This document shows positions 5,715 through 8,232 of a DNA stretch of 8,232 nucleotides, in pieces. How positions within the stretch are numbered: position 1 is the first letter of the stretch; every line of letters starts with the position of its first letter. The DNA comes from Rhodospirillales bacterium (GTDB taxonomy: Bacteria > Pseudomonadota > Alphaproteobacteria > Acetobacterales > Acetobacteraceae). Where the stretch lies: contig JAATGE010000493.1 in NCBI GenBank assembly GCA_015654825.1, positions 1-8,232 of the forward strand, read 5' to 3'. The position numbers were made by a program, and so were the translations under genes. The notes beneath the pieces are model-generated. The model was given only the letters and a program-made list of their open reading frames with translations, was not told where the DNA came from and made no database searches.

Positions 5715-6734
5715 ATGCCGCACCCCGAGACCTGGCTTTGCGTTCGCCCCGAGGGCCTCTACTGCCAGCCGGGCGACTTTTTCGTCGATCCGGTGCGGCC
5801 GGTGCCGCGCGCGGTGATTACGCATGCGCACTCCGACCACGCGCGCCCAGGCCACGGCGCCGTGCTGGCGACAACGGAGACGCTCGCGCTGATGGCATCC
5901 CGCATGGGCGCGGCGCTGGATGGCACCGCCACGCAGCCGCTGCTCCCGGGTGCCATTCAAAACATGGGGGCGACCAAGGTTCGGTTGGCGCCGGCGGGCC
6001 ATGTGCTCGGCAGTGCCCAGGTGGTGATCGACTACGCGGGGAGCCGCGCGGTGATCAGTGGCGACTATAAGCGCGCGGCCGACCCGACCTGCGCGGCGTT
6101 CGAGGCAGTGCCCTGCGATGTGTTCGTTACTGAGGCGACGTTCGGCCTGCCGGTGTTCACGCATCCGCCGGCCGCGGGCGAAATGCGAAAATTGCTTGAC
6201 AGTGTGGCGACGTTTCCGGAGCGCACGCATGTGGTCGGCGCCTACGCATTGGGGAAAACGCAGCGGCTGATTGCGGAGTTGCGGGCGCTGGGCTTCGACG
6301 ATGCGATCTACCTGCATGGCGCGCTGCTGCCGGTTTGCGCGGTCTACGAACGCATGGGCGTAGGACTAGGCGAGCTGCGGCCGGCCACGCTGACGCAGAA
6401 ATCCGAGCTCGCCGGGAAAATCGTGCTGGCACCGCCGTCCGCCATCGCCGATCGCTGGGCGCGGCGGCTGACCGACCCGGTCACCGCCATGGCCAGCGGC
6501 TGGATGCGGGTGCGCCAGCGCGCCAAGGCCGGGGGCATCGAACTGCCGCTGATCGTTTCGGATCACGCCGACTGGCCCGAATTGCTGCAAACATTGGATG
6601 ATGTCGCGGCACCCGAGATCTGGGTTACGCACGGCAGCGAGGAGGGGCTCATCCATGCCGCCACGCAGCGCGGCTTTCGTGCGCGCGCGCTGCGCCTGAT
6701 CGGCTACGACGACGAAGGCGAGGCCGCCGCATGA
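5715..6734 (+). CDS. Ligase-associated exonuclease (metallo-beta-lactamase fold)
   Basis: This 339-residue protein matches the usual length of the ligase-associated exonuclease family, which is related to the SNM1/Artemis and CPSF73 nucleases. The metal site is complete: THAHSDHARPGH (36-47, with H37, H39, D41 and H42), AGHVLGSAQ (94-102, H96), SGDYKR (115-120, D117), TEATFG (139-144), VSDHADW (281-287, H284) and WVTHG (303-307, H306). It should process DNA ends in the cytoplasm before sealing by the ligase; polarity and substrate are not readable from sequence. Its TGA overlaps the ligase ATG as ATGA (6731-6734), mirroring the lhr-pdeM overlap in the other arm. It starts 82 bases from the divergent antitoxin gene. 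The start ATG has no strong Shine-Dalgarno; the N-terminus beginning MPHPETWL is standard for the family. Confidence 0.94.
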   Translation: MPHPETWLCVRPEGLYCQPGDFFVDPVRPVPRAVITHAHSDHARPGHGAVLATTETLALMASRMGAALDGTATQPLLPGAIQNMGATKVRLAPAGHVLGSAQVVIDYAGSRAVISGDYKRAADPTCAAFEAVPCDVFVTEATFGLPVFTHPPAAGEMRKLLDSVATFPERTHVVGAYALGKTQRLIAELRALGFDDAIYLHGALLPVCAVYERMGVGLGELRPATLTQKSELAGKIVLAPPSAIADRWARRLTDPVTAMASGWMRVRQRAKAGGIELPLIVSDHADWPELLQTLDDVAAPEIWVTHGSEEGLIHAATQRGFRARALRLIGYDDEGEAAA

Positions 6735-8232
6735 TCGCCTTTGCGGCGCTGATCGAACGCCTGACCCTCACGCCGGGGCGATTGGCGAAGATTGCGCTGA
6801 TGCAGCGTTTCTTTGCCACCGAGGCCGACCCGGATCGCGGCTGGGGCTTGGCCTCGCTGACCGGCGAATTGCGTTTTTCCGCGGCCAAGGCCAGTCTGAT
6901 CCGTGACCTGGCCGAGGCGCGAACCGATCCGGTGCTGTTCCGCCTGTCGTACGATTTCGTCGGTGACCTGGCCGAGACCGTTTCCCTGATGTGGCCTGCC
7001 GAGGCGGCTGCGCACCCGCCGACGCTGGCGACGGTAGTGGAGACCTTGCAGTCGGCGCCGAAAGCGAAGTGTCCGGAAATTCTCGGCGGCTGGCTCGATG
7101 CCTCCGGGCCGGATGTGCGCTATGCGATACTGAAACTGATCACCGGTGCGTTGCGCGCCGGTGCCAGCGCGCGGCTTGCAAAAATCGCGCTGTCGGAACT
7201 GGCGGCGACCAGGGGACAATCGATCGCGCCCGACCAGATCGAGGAAGTCTGGCACGGGCTGGCGCCTCCGTACGCCGAGCTGTTCGCCTGGGTGGAAGGG
7301 CGTGGGCCGCGGCCCGACCCCGCCGACGCGCCGGTATTCCGCCCGCCGATGCTCGCCAATCCGCTGGAGGAGGCGGATATCGCGACGCTCGATCCCAGCG
7401 CGTACGCCACGGAATGGAAATGGGACGGAATCCGCGTGCAACTGGTCGCGGGGCCGGGCGGCAACCGCGTCTATTCCCGCGGCGCCGAGGACATTTCGGC
7501 CGCGTTTCCGGATATCGTGCGAATCCTGGATTTTCATGCCGTGCTGGACGGCGAATTGCTGGTCATGCGCGAAGGCGTCGTCGCGCCCTTCGCCGAATTG
7601 CAGCAGCGGCTGAACCGCAAGGCGCCGTCGCCAAAAATGCTCGATGAATTCCCGGCGGGCATCAGGCTTTACGACATCCTGTTCGATGGCAACGAGGATC
7701 TGCGGCCCCTGCCATTCGCGGATCGGCGCGCGCGGCTCGAGCAATGGTATGCGCGCACGCGCCCGAAACGCATGGATTTGTCCGAACTGATCCGCGGCAC
7801 CGGCCTCGAGGAACTGCATGCGCTGCGGGCCGGCGCGCGCGCCGCCTCGATCGAAGGACTGATGCTGAAACGGCTCGATAGCCCGTACGTGCCCGGCCGC
7901 CCGAAGGGGCTGTGGTGGAAATGGAAGCGCGATCCGCTGACGATCGACGCCGTGCTGATGTACGCGCAGCGCGGCCATGGCAAACGCAGCAGCTTTTATT
8001 CCGACTACACATTTGGATTATTTCGCGACGACGGCGAACTGGTGCCGGTGGGCAAGGCCTATTCCGGCTACACGGACGCCGAATTGGAGCGGCTCGATCG
8101 CTGGATACGCAACAACACCGTGAAAACCTATGGACCGGTGCGCGAAGTAGCGCGCGGACTGGTGCTGGAAATCGCGTTCGATGCGGTGCAGCGCTCGACG
8201 CGCCACAAATCCGGCGTGGCGCTGCGCTTCCC
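6731..8232 (+). CDS. ATP-dependent DNA ligase, ligase-associated repair type (3' end outside window)
   Basis: This is an open frame of 500 complete codons without a stop, cut by the window edge. An alpha-helical N-terminal DNA-binding domain (about 1-200) precedes the nucleotidyltransferase domain. Motif I is EWKWDGIR with K230 as the expected adenylated lysine. DGELL (273-277) is the motif III region, EGLMLKR (375-381, E375 and K380) is motif IV, and WWKWKRDP (395-402, K397 and K399) is motif V. The OB-fold domain follows and shows LVLEIAFDAVQRSTRHKSG near residues 477-495, with RF at the window end. Family members run to about 530 residues, so roughly 30 are missing. The enzyme seals DNA nicks bearing 3'-OH and 5'-phosphate, using ATP. 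It is translationally coupled to the exonuclease through the ATGA overlap. All catalytic residues seen are intact. Separation from LigD is clear because no polymerase or phosphoesterase domain is attached in the visible part. Confidence 0.95.
   Translation, partial: MIAFAALIERLTLTPGRLAKIALMQRFFATEADPDRGWGLASLTGELRFSAAKASLIRDLAEARTDPVLFRLSYDFVGDLAETVSLMWPAEAAAHPPTLATVVETLQSAPKAKCPEILGGWLDASGPDVRYAILKLITGALRAGASARLAKIALSELAATRGQSIAPDQIEEVWHGLAPPYAELFAWVEGRGPRPDPADAPVFRPPMLANPLEEADIATLDPSAYATEWKWDGIRVQLVAGPGGNRVYSRGAEDISAAFPDIVRILDFHAVLDGELLVMREGVVAPFAELQQRLNRKAPSPKMLDEFPAGIRLYDILFDGNEDLRPLPFADRRARLEQWYARTRPKRMDLSELIRGTGLEELHALRAGARAASIEGLMLKRLDSPYVPGRPKGLWWKWKRDPLTIDAVLMYAQRGHGKRSSFYSDYTFGLFRDDGELVPVGKAYSGYTDAELERLDRWIRNNTVKTYGPVREVARGLVLEIAFDAVQRSTRHKSGVALRF

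Noticed and set aside
5633..5716. A 28-residue N-terminal extension of the antitoxin
   Set aside because: It covers the whole divergent gap, including the predicted promoter and the direct repeats. The family begins at the ATG at 5632.
6704..7978. A 424-codon open frame on the minus strand
   Set aside because: It is antisense to the DNA ligase, which carries all catalytic motifs in the plus frame. No family features are seen in the antisense product.

Overview
The window comes from a high-GC bacterium, most likely a proteobacterium. The evidence is GC-rich third codon positions throughout and a ligase-associated DNA repair gene set of the kind found in proteobacteria. No rRNA or tRNA gene is present to refine this, so the genus is left open.

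The layout is two divergent arms around a small toxin-antitoxin (TA) module. The left arm is on the minus strand. It holds an Lhr-type DEXH helicase (lhr, 4554 to 2068) overlapping by 4 bases (ATGA) the ligase-associated metallophosphoesterase pdeM (2071 to 1394). Farther downstream is a second, unrelated metallophosphoesterase (1022 to 333) of the bacterial Pnkp-phosphatase type. The right arm is on the plus strand. It holds a metallo-beta-lactamase-fold exonuclease (5715 to 6734) overlapping by 4 bases (ATGA) an ATP-dependent DNA ligase (from 6731), which runs off the window a few tens of codons before its expected end. Helicase, PdeM, exonuclease and ligase are the known four-gene ligase-associated DNA damage response set. 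A Phd/YefM-type antitoxin and a VapC PIN-domain toxin (5632 to 4937, minus strand) sit between the arms.

Every non-coding gap longer than 200 bases (1-332, about 1023-1393, 4555-4936) is filled mainly by one family of intergenic repeat of about 250-330 bp. The copies are built from short modules: terminal hairpins around CCAGGG/CCCTGG, a palindrome whose stem changes in a compensatory way between copies, a conserved GC-rich hairpin with the loop word GCGCTAACG, and an edge word GCGCTAG that supplies the stop codons of pdeM and vapC. The mosaic order and inverted modules suggest a mobile or recombining structured element, described here from this window only.

A working model, which is inference, is as follows. 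Lhr opens or remodels damaged DNA, PdeM and the exonuclease process it, the Pnkp-like phosphatase may remove 3'-phosphates left by nucleases, and the ligase seals. The TA module may stabilise the locus or may simply have inserted between the arms.
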